From Oscillospiraceae bacterium (GTDB taxonomy: Bacteria > Bacillota > Clostridia > Oscillospirales > Ruminococcaceae): 21,819 nt of DNA. This document shows positions 14,071-21,819 of the stretch, piece by piece. The notes under the pieces are model-generated. The model ran no database searches, was not told the DNA's origin, and was given only the letters and a program-made list of their open reading frames with translations. Location of the stretch: NCBI GenBank assembly GCA_031253365.1, contig JAIRWE010000177.1, positions 1-21,819 on the forward strand, written 5' to 3'. How positions within the stretch are numbered: position 1 is the first letter of the stretch; each line of letters opens with the position of its first letter. Made by a program: the position numbers and the translations under genes.

Positions 14071-14657
14071 TGGAAATAGCGCAAAAATTGCTCTTTATTC
14101 TTGTCGCGGAAGTATTTATCGAGAATTTCGTGCTGACCAAATTTCTCGGGATATGCCCGTTTCTCGGCGTTTCAAAAAAAATTTCGGGTTCTTTGAGCAT
14201 GGGGCTCGCGGTAATGGTGGTGATGGTCTGCGCCGCGATTTTCACCTACCCCGTCTATACCTTTGTTCTCGTCCCGCTGAATATCGCCTACATGAACACG
14301 ATTATGTTCATATTGATTATCGCTCTGTTTGTTCAAATAATGGAGATGGCGCTGAAAAAATACTTCTCGCCGCTTTACAAGGCGCTTGGCGTGTATCTGC
14401 CGCTTATCACCACGAACTGCGCCATACTCGGCGTGACGCTTTTGAATATCAAAAACGAATATAATTTTTTACTTTCGGTGTTTAACTCGTTTTGCGCGGG
14501 GTTGGGCTTCCTCATGGTGATGCTGATTTTTTCGGGAATACGCGAACGCGTGGAACAAAGCGACGTTCCCGAGTCGCTGAAAGGCACGCCGATTACGCTT
14601 ATCGCGGCCGCCATAATGTCGCTGTCATTTATCGGGTTCGGCGGAATGGCGGGATAA
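14070..14657 (+). CDS. rnfA: Rnf complex membrane subunit RnfA
   Basis: This 195-residue protein has six hydrophobic segments and the conserved NFVLTKFLGICPFLGVSKK and LPLITTNCAILGVTLLN blocks. The Cys of each block is the expected ligand of the [2Fe-2S] cluster shared with RnfE. It is an inverted-topology paralogue of RnfE. The start ATG shares its A with the rnfE stop (TAATG), and GGGGGAGG lies 10-17 bases upstream inside rnfE. A 45-base gap follows before rnfB. Confidence 0.95.
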   Translation: MEIAQKLLFILVAEVFIENFVLTKFLGICPFLGVSKKISGSLSMGLAVMVVMVCAAIFTYPVYTFVLVPLNIAYMNTIMFILIIALFVQIMEMALKKYFSPLYKALGVYLPLITTNCAILGVTLLNIKNEYNFLLSVFNSFCAGLGFLMVMLIFSGIRERVEQSDVPESLKGTPITLIAAAIMSLSFIGFGGMAG

Positions 14658-14702
14658 CCCCCGGTTTTCCGTGAAAAAGAAAAAGAAAAAGGATTTATCG
14701 CC

Positions 14703-15518
14703 ATGTTCACTTATGTGCTGCCCGTCGCTTTTTTTATAATAATCGGTTTCGCGGTGGGAATTATCCTGACCGCCGCAAATCACGTCTTTGAGGTAAAAAC
14801 CGATAACACCGTCAAAAAGCTGATGGAGTGCCTTCCCGAAATCAACTGCGGCGCCTGCGGCTTCCCGGGTTGCGAACAATACGCCGCCGCCATAGCCGCG
14901 GAAACAGTCGCTCCCAATCACTGCAAACCCGGCGGCGAGAAAGCCGCCGCCCAAATCAGCGAGGTTCTGGGGATAGCGGTTTCGGCGAGCGAGCCGGAAG
15001 TCGCTTTTGTGCATTGCTCCGGTTCCGGCGCGGAAAAATACATTTACGCCGGCACGGAAAGCTGCGTTGCTTCCGAAATGTACTATAACGGGAAGGAATT
15101 GTGCCGGTTCGGATGCGTCGGTCTCGGCGACTGCGTTAAGGTCTGCCCCAACGGTGCCATACACATTGAGGGAACGAGGGCGGTCGTCACGCCCGGAAAG
15201 TGCATAGCGTGCGGTTTATGCGTCAAAGCCTGTCCGCAAAAGCTGATTACGCTTCAAAAAAGCAGACAGCTGACGAATGTTTTGTGCGGTTCCAAGGATA
15301 CGGCAAAAATCACCAAATCCGCCTGTAAGAGCGGTTGTCTCGGATGTAAGTTATGCGAAAAAAAATGCCCGAAAGGGGCCGTGACCATTAAAGACAACCT
15401 CGCCGTGATAAACGGGGATTTATGCAGTAATTGCGGAAAATGCACGGAGGTATGCCCGATTAAGTGTATCGTGGTAAGGGACTGTAAAAGCGCGACCAAA
15501 TCATCATGGCTTCTTTGA
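14703..15518 (+). CDS. rnfB: Rnf complex ferredoxin-accepting iron-sulfur subunit RnfB
   Basis: This 271-residue protein is the entry point for electrons from reduced ferredoxin. The order is: one N-terminal membrane helix (VLPVAFFIIIGFAVGIIL), the omega-type cluster region CLPEINCGACGFPGCEQYA with a later Cys, then four ferredoxin-type motifs. These are CRFGCVGLGDCVKVCP, CIACGLCVKACP, CKSGCLGCKLCEKKCP and CSNCGKCTEVCP. Length and cluster count fit the clostridial form. The start is ATG 14703 with AAAAAGGA at about 14686-14693. It is the last gene of the operon. Its stop is seven bases from the stop of mnmE on the other strand, and no terminator is visible. Confidence 0.95.
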   Translation: MFTYVLPVAFFIIIGFAVGIILTAANHVFEVKTDNTVKKLMECLPEINCGACGFPGCEQYAAAIAAETVAPNHCKPGGEKAAAQISEVLGIAVSASEPEVAFVHCSGSGAEKYIYAGTESCVASEMYYNGKELCRFGCVGLGDCVKVCPNGAIHIEGTRAVVTPGKCIACGLCVKACPQKLITLQKSRQLTNVLCGSKDTAKITKSACKSGCLGCKLCEKKCPKGAVTIKDNLAVINGDLCSNCGKCTEVCPIKCIVVRDCKSATKSSWLL

Positions 15519-15525
15519 TAAATCT

Positions 15526-16884
15526 TCATTTACCCACGCAAAAATTTTTGAACACCTCGTCTATTATTTCCGCGCTCGCGCTTTTCCCCGAAAGCCTGTA
15601 CAGGGCTTCAAGCGCGCTTTCAAGCAAAACCCCCGTTACGTCCATGGGCGCGTTGTTTTCAATCCCCGTAATCGCTTGCGTTAAAGCGCGTTCCGCGTCC
15701 AAAGCGCAAATACGCTGCCTTTCGTTGGCGATAAACCCCGCGGACAAATCCAGCGAGTTTATTTCAAGAACCTTGTTTATCACCGCGACAAGTTTTTCGA
15801 GTGAAGCGGTATCTTTGGCGCATATTTCAACCACGTTTCCGAATTGCGTCGCCAATACCGCCAAGTCAAGCCTGTTTTCAAGGTCGGTCTTGTTGATAAC
15901 GCAGATGCTCGTTTTCCCCGCGATTTTTTCCATAAGCGCGTAATCTTCTTTTTCAAGCGGGCGGGAATTGTCAAAAACCGCCAAAATCAACGCCGATTCC
16001 TCGATTTGCCTGTACATATACTCAATCCCTATTTTTTCCGCGGCGTCATTCGTATCGCGAATACCCGCGCAATCGCAAAGCCGCACGACCGCGCCGTTCA
16101 TGTTGACCGTATCTTCCACAATATCGCGCGTCGTTCCGGGAATATCGGTTACTATGCTGCGTTCGCGGCGCGTCAGCAGGTTCATCAGCGTGGATTTCCC
16201 CGCGTTGGGTTTCCCCACAATCGCCGCCACGACCCCTTCCCGCATTATTCTGCCGATTTCACAGCTTTTCAGCAGCAGCGACAGTTGCAGGCAGCAATCG
16301 GTCAGTTGCCCTATGTGGGAGGACGTTTCAAAACTGTCAAGCCCATCTTCGGGATAATCCATCCAAGCGGCGATGTGGGAAGAAACGCCAAGGATTTTAT
16401 CGGCGATTCCCTCGATTTTCCCGAACAAGGAGCCGTCCTTTTGCGCGTTGCTGCACGCAAGATACCGCCCGTTCACGGAATTGATTACGTCAATGACCGC
16501 CTCGGCTTGAGTAAGCGACATTTTTCCGTTCAGCAACGCCCGTTTGGTAAATTCGCCCGCTTCGGCCAAACGCGCCCCCGCGTTTATACAAGCCCGCAAA
16601 ACGCTTCGGGCGACGTAAATCCCGCCGTGGCAGGTGATTTCGGCGACATCCTCTCCCGTATAACTTTTCGGGGCGCGATAAACCAAAAGCACCCCGTCGT
16701 CAAGCTTGACGCCGTCATCGTATATGCCCCCGTAAGCGGCGGTGTACCCCGCCATTTCGGAAACGGGTTTCCCGCTTACGGGCATGAACACCCTTCCGGC
16801 TGTTTTGACGGCATCCTCGCCGGAAATACGTATCATCGCTATGCTCCCCATCGCGTCAGGGGTGGAAATTGCCGCTATCGTCAT
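15526..16884 (-). CDS. mnmE: tRNA-modification GTPase MnmE
   Basis: With MnmG it forms the 5-carboxymethylaminomethyl group on wobble U34 of several tRNAs, using tetrahydrofolate, FAD and K+-stimulated GTP hydrolysis. The protein is 452 residues, the usual length. It has the N-terminal folate-binding domain with CHGG (85-88) and GEFTKRALLNGK (110-121), then a GTPase domain. G1 is GKPNAGKS (224-231), G2 TDIPGTTRD, G3 DCAG (271-274; commonly DTAG) and G4 NKTD (331-334). The C-terminus is FCVGK with the conserved Cys449. It starts at ATG 16884 with only a weak AGAG upstream, nine bases after the PBP stop, so it is probably translated from the secA-PBP transcript. Confidence 0.96.
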   Translation of the reverse strand: MTIAAISTPDAMGSIAMIRISGEDAVKTAGRVFMPVSGKPVSEMAGYTAAYGGIYDDGVKLDDGVLLVYRAPKSYTGEDVAEITCHGGIYVARSVLRACINAGARLAEAGEFTKRALLNGKMSLTQAEAVIDVINSVNGRYLACSNAQKDGSLFGKIEGIADKILGVSSHIAAWMDYPEDGLDSFETSSHIGQLTDCCLQLSLLLKSCEIGRIMREGVVAAIVGKPNAGKSTLMNLLTRRERSIVTDIPGTTRDIVEDTVNMNGAVVRLCDCAGIRDTNDAAEKIGIEYMYRQIEESALILAVFDNSRPLEKEDYALMEKIAGKTSICVINKTDLENRLDLAVLATQFGNVVEICAKDTASLEKLVAVINKVLEINSLDLSAGFIANERQRICALDAERALTQAITGIENNAPMDVTGVLLESALEALYRLSGKSASAEIIDEVFKNFCVGK

Positions 16885-16893
16885 TCTCTTTTT

Positions 16894-19296
16894 TTACGGG
16901 TTCTTGTAATAGGGAACCCTGTCCATTTGTTCGGCTAAAAAAACGCCGTTGTGTTTACTGTCGTCGCACATATTTTCCAAATCCGACTTTTTATAATACC
17001 CCGTGTTCACCGAGGGGCATCTCGGACCGGCGACAAGCCCCGTATAAGTGCAGTAGTCGGCTTCAACCACGTCGGGTTCGGGTACGAAACTGCGCGGTTC
17101 GTCCGTGGGGATACACTCCTTCATGACATCGGACCAAATGCGCGCTATCGCGCGCCAACGGTCTACGCCCTGTGATTTAATCTCACGGTTGTCGTCAAAC
17201 CCGATACGCACGACCCCCACATAATCCGGCGTTAATCCGCAGAAAAGCAGGTTAGCCATGTCATTCGCCGTTCCCGTTTTACCCACGACCTCAATGTTGT
17301 CAATCGCCGCCAAATAACCGGTACCGCTGCCGCCGTTGACAACCTTTCTCATCATACGGTTGACTATCCACGCGGTGTCTTTCCCTACCGCCTGAACACC
17401 CACCGGGTCTTGCCGGAGAACGACTTGTCCGTTGCTGTCCTCTATTTTTGAATATAAACTCGGCTTGTAATATATTCCGCCGTTCCCGTAAATCTGATAC
17501 GCCGCCGCCAGTTCATGCAACCTCACGTCCAGCGAACCCGTGGCGAGGGAAGAATAATTAAGGTTCCTTGACCTGTCAAGGGTGGTTATGCCCAACTTGT
17601 CCTGCAAAAAGGAATATGAGTTTTGCACCCCGACCAAGCTCAGCGTCCTCGCGGAGATAGTGTTCGTGGAGTTCATTACCGCCGCCCAAGCGTTGTAATA
17701 CGCGCCCGTTCCGTAATTTTTTTCATAGTTTTGCGGCCACGAAACCGTTTCGCCGGTTTCGCCGGGAGCGTCTATCTTCCCGGCAACGTCAAGCAACATG
17801 GTGGAATAGGTAATCTTCCCGTATTCCACGGCGGGTCCGTAAACGGCAATCGGCTTAACCGTGGAGCCTATGCTGCGGGAAGATTGCGTGGCGCGGTTAT
17901 AACAGTCGTTGCCGGGTTTGTCGCCCACGCCCCCCGCAAGGGCGACCACACGCCCCGAGTAGTCCATAATAACGAACGCCCCTTGCAGCGTATCCTTTGA
18001 TTCGGTGCCGGCGGGATAGGGAAAGTCGGGATTGCGGACAATCCTCCAATCACGGAAAACATTCTCGATTTTATCCTGCATTTCCGTATCCACGTTAAGA
18101 TAGATACTGTAACCGCCGCGCTTTAACAAGTCCCTCGCGCTTTCTTTTGTTATTCCCTTCAATTCTGCCAAATGGTCCGTTACCTCTTTTAAGGCGGCGT
18201 CCACATACCAGTTGATTGTAACCTCATAATCACCGTACCATTTGTACGGGTCGCCGAGCATATCCTCCCAATCGGTGTTCGCGTAGTATAAATCCTCGTC
18301 TTCTCCCCCGTCGTCGTCGCCCTGAACGCCGTAATAATCATTGTACCTTTCGTCGGTATAGCCGAAACTGTCGCCCTTTACCGGCTTGCGGAAACGCACT
18401 TTCTCGTTGAGCGCCTTGTCATATTCCGAGTAGCTGATAAGCCCCTGTTCGTACATTTTGTCGAGTGTGTCTATCTGACGTTTGCGGGTCGAGGACAAAC
18501 TGTAATAAGGGCTGTAACTTACGGGGGAGCGGATTACACCCGCCAATATTGCCGCTTCCGCTATTGTGACGTCGGCAATGCTCTTGTCGAAAAAATGAAA
18601 CGCCGCGGAACCTATTCCGTAGGTTGTGTTGTCAAAGGCAATCCTGTTCAGGTAACTTTCCAGAATATCGGATTTTGAGTATTTTTTTTCTAAACTCAGG
18701 GCGCGGAATATCTCGCGGAGTTTCCTGCCTATATTGACGTTATTGTCCTTTGTAATGTCGCGAACAAGCTGCTGGGTCACGGTGGAACCGCCCTGCATTT
18801 CATCGTTGTCGAACAGCGTTATGAGCGTCGCCGAAACGGTTCGCGACCAGTCAACTCCGTCGTGTTCAAAGTACCTTTTGTCTTCCATCGCGATAACCGC
18901 GTCAATTACGTGCTGAGGAATCTCCTCAATATCCACCCAAACGCGGTTTTCGTCCGCGCTGATTTGCATTATCCGAACATAATCGCCCTCATTTTTGTCA
19001 TAAGCGTAAACAAAACTGGACAGGCTCAAGTCCACCGAACCCTTTAAATCAACGTCGTACATACTCTCCGCGAACTGCGTGATATAAACGGTCAACGCGA
19101 CCGCGACAATGCAGACGGTTATAATGATTATCAAAAACAACGTGAGAAACGTCGTTCCGATGACGGACAAAACGTATCTTACCCCCTGCCGCGCGGTAAG
19201 TTTCTTTTTCCTTCCGGCGCGCTTATTGTTCGCGGCGTTGTTCGCGCGGGGTGTTCCGCCGTTTAAGTCAATGTATTTTTTTTGAAAATTGCTCAT
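16894..19296 (-). CDS. ponA: Class A penicillin-binding protein (glycosyltransferase-transpeptidase)
   Basis: This 800-residue bifunctional enzyme polymerises lipid II and cross-links peptidoglycan outside the membrane. A basic cytoplasmic tail (KRAGRKKK) precedes one membrane anchor at about 43-72. The GT51 domain has catalytic Glu138 in EDKRYFEHDGVD, then GGSTVTQQLVRD, REIFRALSLEKKYSK and RSPVSYSP. A linker near residue 320 is rich in Asp, Glu and Tyr. The transpeptidase domain has STVK (478-481), STN (543-545) and KTGT (673-676), so both activities look intact. The C-terminal tail after the barrel (CTYTGLVAGPRCP) has two Cys that could form a disulfide. The start is ATG 19296 with GAGGAG at 19305-19310. 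It sits between secA (59 bases) and mnmE (9 bases). Confidence 0.94.
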   Translation of the reverse strand: MSNFQKKYIDLNGGTPRANNAANNKRAGRKKKLTARQGVRYVLSVIGTTFLTLFLIIIITVCIVAVALTVYITQFAESMYDVDLKGSVDLSLSSFVYAYDKNEGDYVRIMQISADENRVWVDIEEIPQHVIDAVIAMEDKRYFEHDGVDWSRTVSATLITLFDNDEMQGGSTVTQQLVRDITKDNNVNIGRKLREIFRALSLEKKYSKSDILESYLNRIAFDNTTYGIGSAAFHFFDKSIADVTIAEAAILAGVIRSPVSYSPYYSLSSTRKRQIDTLDKMYEQGLISYSEYDKALNEKVRFRKPVKGDSFGYTDERYNDYYGVQGDDDGGEDEDLYYANTDWEDMLGDPYKWYGDYEVTINWYVDAALKEVTDHLAELKGITKESARDLLKRGGYSIYLNVDTEMQDKIENVFRDWRIVRNPDFPYPAGTESKDTLQGAFVIMDYSGRVVALAGGVGDKPGNDCYNRATQSSRSIGSTVKPIAVYGPAVEYGKITYSTMLLDVAGKIDAPGETGETVSWPQNYEKNYGTGAYYNAWAAVMNSTNTISARTLSLVGVQNSYSFLQDKLGITTLDRSRNLNYSSLATGSLDVRLHELAAAYQIYGNGGIYYKPSLYSKIEDSNGQVVLRQDPVGVQAVGKDTAWIVNRMMRKVVNGGSGTGYLAAIDNIEVVGKTGTANDMANLLFCGLTPDYVGVVRIGFDDNREIKSQGVDRWRAIARIWSDVMKECIPTDEPRSFVPEPDVVEADYCTYTGLVAGPRCPSVNTGYYKKSDLENMCDDSKHNGVFLAEQMDRVPYYKNP

Positions 19297-19355
19297 GTTT
19301 TCAACTCCTCGTAAAGAAAATCAGCCCGACGCGAAGCCGCACACCCCGCAAATAT

Positions 19356-21819
19356 TTACATTCCGCAGCATTTTTTATACTTCTTACCGCTTCCGCAGGG
19401 GCATTTGTCGTTCGCCCCCACCTTCTCGCCCGCTTTCTTCACAACCGGAACCTTGGAACCCGCGTTCTCCGCGTCGGGACGAAGAACCCGTTCCCTCTTG
19501 GGCGGTCTTTCTTTCTGAACGCGCACGGTAAGCACCATTCTCATGGTATCCTCGCGAATGGAGGCAATCATCTCGTCGTACATGGCAAAGCCTTCATGGC
19601 GGTATTCCACGACGGGGTCTTTATGCCCCCCCATTGAGCGCAGATAAATTCCCTGTTTCAAATCGGACATGGCGTCGATGTGGTCCATCCACTTGGTGTC
19701 GACGTTTTTCAGTAAAATAACCCGTTCCACCTCGCGCATTGTTTCCGGCGTAAATTCCCGCTCCTTTTGCGCGTAAATCTCCATCGCGCGGTCGATAAGC
19801 TTTTTTTCAATTTCTTCTCTCGTAACGTCGTTCAGTTCCCCCGCGGTGTAACGGAAATCATCGGACGTGGTAAGCAACCCCGCGAAACTTTCGCGCAACC
19901 CCGTAAGATTCCAGTCGTCCGCTATGTCGCCCTGACAGAACGTACCTACGGTGTCGCGGATTGTTTCCTCCATCATCTGCTTGATGTTCTCGCTGACGTC
20001 TTCCCCGTCAAGAACCTTGCTCCGCTGTTTGTAAATCGTCATTCTCTGCTGAGACATAACATCGTCAAAATCCAAAACATTTTTACGTATGGAAAAGTTG
20101 CGCCCCTCAATCTTTTTCTGCGAGGATTCAATCGTCCTGGAAAGTATACGGTTCTGAATCGGCATATCCTCGTCAACGCGAAGCGCCTCCATCATTCCCT
20201 GAATCCGTTCGCCGCCGAACAGCCGCATCAAATCATCTTCCAGTGAGATAAAGAAACGGCTTTCGCCCGGGTCGCCCTGACGCCCGGCGCGCCCGCGCAA
20301 CTGGTTGTCTATACGCCGCGATTCGTGCCTTTCGGTGCCGAGTATGAATAAACCGCCCGCGTCTTTCACCGCTTTTGCTTCGGGAACGATTTCCGCTTTG
20401 AATTTCTCAAACAGTTCCTTGAACATGGCGCGCGCTTTCAGAATATCTTCGTCGTCCGTTTCCGCAAATCCCGTCGCCGCGAAGATAACGTCCTCCTCCA
20501 AGCCCGCCTTCCGCATTTGCGCCCGCGCGAGAAATTCCGCGTTGCCGCCCAGCATAATATCGGTTCCGCGCCCCGCCATGTTCGTGGCGATGGTAACGGA
20601 GTTCTTTTTGCCCGCCTGCGCGACGATTTCCGCCTCTCTCGCGTGGTGTTTGGCGTTCAAAACCTCGTGCTTGATGCCTTTTTTCTTTAACAGCTTGGAC
20701 AGATGCTCCGACTTTTCAATGGAAATGGTACCCACAAGAACGGGTTGCCCCTTGGCGTGACATTCCTCAATTTGCCGTATGACGGCGGTGAATTTCCCGT
20801 TTTCGTTCTTATAAACTTGGTCGTTGTGGTCGGTTCGTATAACGGGCATATTTGTGGGAATATCCACGACGTCCAAGCTGTATATTCCGCGAAACTCCGC
20901 TTCTTCCGTCATGGCGGTTCCCGTCATTCCCGAAAGTTTGTCATAAAGGCGGAAAAAATTCTGGAATGTGATGGTCGCGAGCGTTTTCGACTCGTTTTTT
21001 ACCTTCACGCCCTCTTTTGCCTCAATCGCCTGATGAAGCCCTTCGTTGAAGCGCCGCCCCAACATTAACCGCCCGGTAAACTCGTCCACGATTATTATTT
21101 CCCCGTCCTTAACCACATAATCAACGTCAAGTTTCATAATACCGTAAGCCCTGATAGCTTGATTGACATGGTGCAAAACGGTCAAATTCTCGGAATCCAT
21201 GAGGTTTTCAACCCCAAAATACTGTTCCGCTTTCTTCACGCCCGACGGCAAAAGCGTGGCGGTTTTCGCTTTTTCGTCCACGATGTAATCGCCGTCGTAA
21301 TCGTCGTGTTCCTCTTTGCTGTCGAGTTCCACAACCTTAACCGCCTTGAAGCCCCTCGCCAGCCTGTTCGCCTTTTCATACAAATCCGTGGATTTATCTC
21401 CCCTGCCGGAGATAATCAAAGGCGTTCTTGCCTCGTCTATGAGAATGGAGTCAACCTCGTCCACTATCGCGAAGCTGTGTTCCCTTTGAACCTTATCCGA
21501 TTTGCTTATACACATATTGTCACGGAGATAATCGAACCCCAGTTCGTTATTGGTGCCGTAGGTGACGTCGGCGGCATACGCCTCCCTTCGCTCATCGTTG
21601 CTTTTTTCATGCACGATTAACCCCACATTCAGCCCGAGGAAGCGCAGCACGCGCCCTATGAGGTCGGAGCCGTATTTGGCGAGATAATCGTTGACCGTCA
21701 CGATATGGACGCCCTTGCCGCCGAGCGCGTTCAGGTAAGCCGGCAAAGCGGCGACGAAGGTTTTGCCTTCGCCCGTTTTCATTTCGGCAATTCGCCCCTG
21801 ATGAAGCACTATGCCGCCG
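19356..21819 (-). CDS. secA: Preprotein translocase ATPase SecA (N-terminus outside the window)
   Basis: SecA drives ATP-dependent export of unfolded preproteins through SecYEG. The frame is open to the right edge (it begins GGIVLHQGRIAEMKTGEGKT), so roughly the first 80 residues are missing; the GTG at 21809 is internal. In order: Walker A in the MKTGEGKT block, GTNNELGFDYLRDNM, DEVDSILIDEARTPLIISG (DEAD-like box), the preprotein cross-linking domain, QNFFRLYDKLSGMTGTA, TNMAGRGTDIMLGG, and ERHESRRIDNQLRGRAGRQG. The C-terminus, after a short linker, is CPCGSGKKYKKCCGM, the zinc-binding tail that contacts SecB or ribosomes in relatives. It appears complete and normal over the visible part, and begins the secA-ponA-mnmE gene string. 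Confidence 0.97.
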   Translation of the reverse strand, partial: GGIVLHQGRIAEMKTGEGKTFVAALPAYLNALGGKGVHIVTVNDYLAKYGSDLIGRVLRFLGLNVGLIVHEKSNDERREAYAADVTYGTNNELGFDYLRDNMCISKSDKVQREHSFAIVDEVDSILIDEARTPLIISGRGDKSTDLYEKANRLARGFKAVKVVELDSKEEHDDYDGDYIVDEKAKTATLLPSGVKKAEQYFGVENLMDSENLTVLHHVNQAIRAYGIMKLDVDYVVKDGEIIIVDEFTGRLMLGRRFNEGLHQAIEAKEGVKVKNESKTLATITFQNFFRLYDKLSGMTGTAMTEEAEFRGIYSLDVVDIPTNMPVIRTDHNDQVYKNENGKFTAVIRQIEECHAKGQPVLVGTISIEKSEHLSKLLKKKGIKHEVLNAKHHAREAEIVAQAGKKNSVTIATNMAGRGTDIMLGGNAEFLARAQMRKAGLEEDVIFAATGFAETDDEDILKARAMFKELFEKFKAEIVPEAKAVKDAGGLFILGTERHESRRIDNQLRGRAGRQGDPGESRFFISLEDDLMRLFGGERIQGMMEALRVDEDMPIQNRILSRTIESSQKKIEGRNFSIRKNVLDFDDVMSQQRMTIYKQRSKVLDGEDVSENIKQMMEETIRDTVGTFCQGDIADDWNLTGLRESFAGLLTTSDDFRYTAGELNDVTREEIEKKLIDRAMEIYAQKEREFTPETMREVERVILLKNVDTKWMDHIDAMSDLKQGIYLRSMGGHKDPVVEYRHEGFAMYDEMIASIREDTMRMVLTVRVQKERPPKRERVLRPDAENAGSKVPVVKKAGEKVGANDKCPCGSGKKYKKCCGM

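Noticed and set aside
15844..16938. 364-codon plus-strand ORF opposite mnmE
   Set aside because: MnmE motifs are complete on the minus strand; the plus ORF is of shadow-like composition.
1..21819. CRISPR array or defence island
   Set aside because: No regularly spaced repeats, cas, toxin-antitoxin or restriction genes beyond the speculative pair at the left edge; most of the window is housekeeping.

Overview
The window reads as a chromosomal segment of an anaerobic Clostridia-like Firmicute, probably an uncultured gut or sediment lineage. Evidence: a complete Na+/H+-type Rnf operon in the clostridial order rnfCDGEAB, a large single-chain clostridial-type PurL, a YdbC/PC4-like protein, a SecA with a C-terminal zinc tail, strong G-rich ribosome binding sites, and overlapping start/stop codons. 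The lineage is inferred from gene content only.

Layout. (1) 1-590, +: the tail of an unidentified gene, with a faint resemblance to ADP-ribosyltransferase-like toxin domains, overlaps by ATGA a 97-residue protein that looks like a free-standing EF-Tu domain III. (2) 647-4303, +: purL. (3) 4332-7031, -: a membrane-anchored D,D-carboxypeptidase-like protein followed by a DraG-type ADP-ribosylglycohydrolase. These converge on purL across a 29-bp G-rich tandem repeat. (4) 7033-7246: an intergenic region with oppositely directed, overlapping promoters and a 75/76-bp tandem duplication of the metY leader plus its first 11 codons. (5) 7247-10126, +: metY, a metallophosphoesterase-fold protein that has lost several metal ligands, a PC4-like protein, a rubredoxin-like protein with an acidic repeat, and tRNA-Arg(ACG). 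(6) 10127-10578: the only gene-free stretch over 300 bases. It holds two hairpins (at least one a terminator), a 161-bp MITE-like element with 22-bp terminal inverted repeats, a Rex-like operator and a strong promoter. (7) 10579-15518, +: rnfCDGEAB. (8) 15526-21819, -: secA (5' end beyond the window), a class A penicillin-binding protein and mnmE, ending 7 bp from rnfB.

How the genes work together. Rnf couples ferredoxin oxidation and NAD+ reduction to ion pumping, and a Rex-like site upstream would make it responsive to NADH/NAD+. PurL and MetY are biosynthetic. The carboxypeptidase-like protein and PBP1 act on peptidoglycan, and SecA exports such proteins. MnmE modifies tRNA wobble uridines. 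Most of the window is ordinary housekeeping. The unusual items are the duplicated metY leader, the degenerate phosphoesterase, the glycine-less flavinylation motifs in both RnfD and RnfG, the Rex-like operator, the MITE-like element, and the possible ADP-ribosylation/EF-Tu-mimic pair at the left edge.
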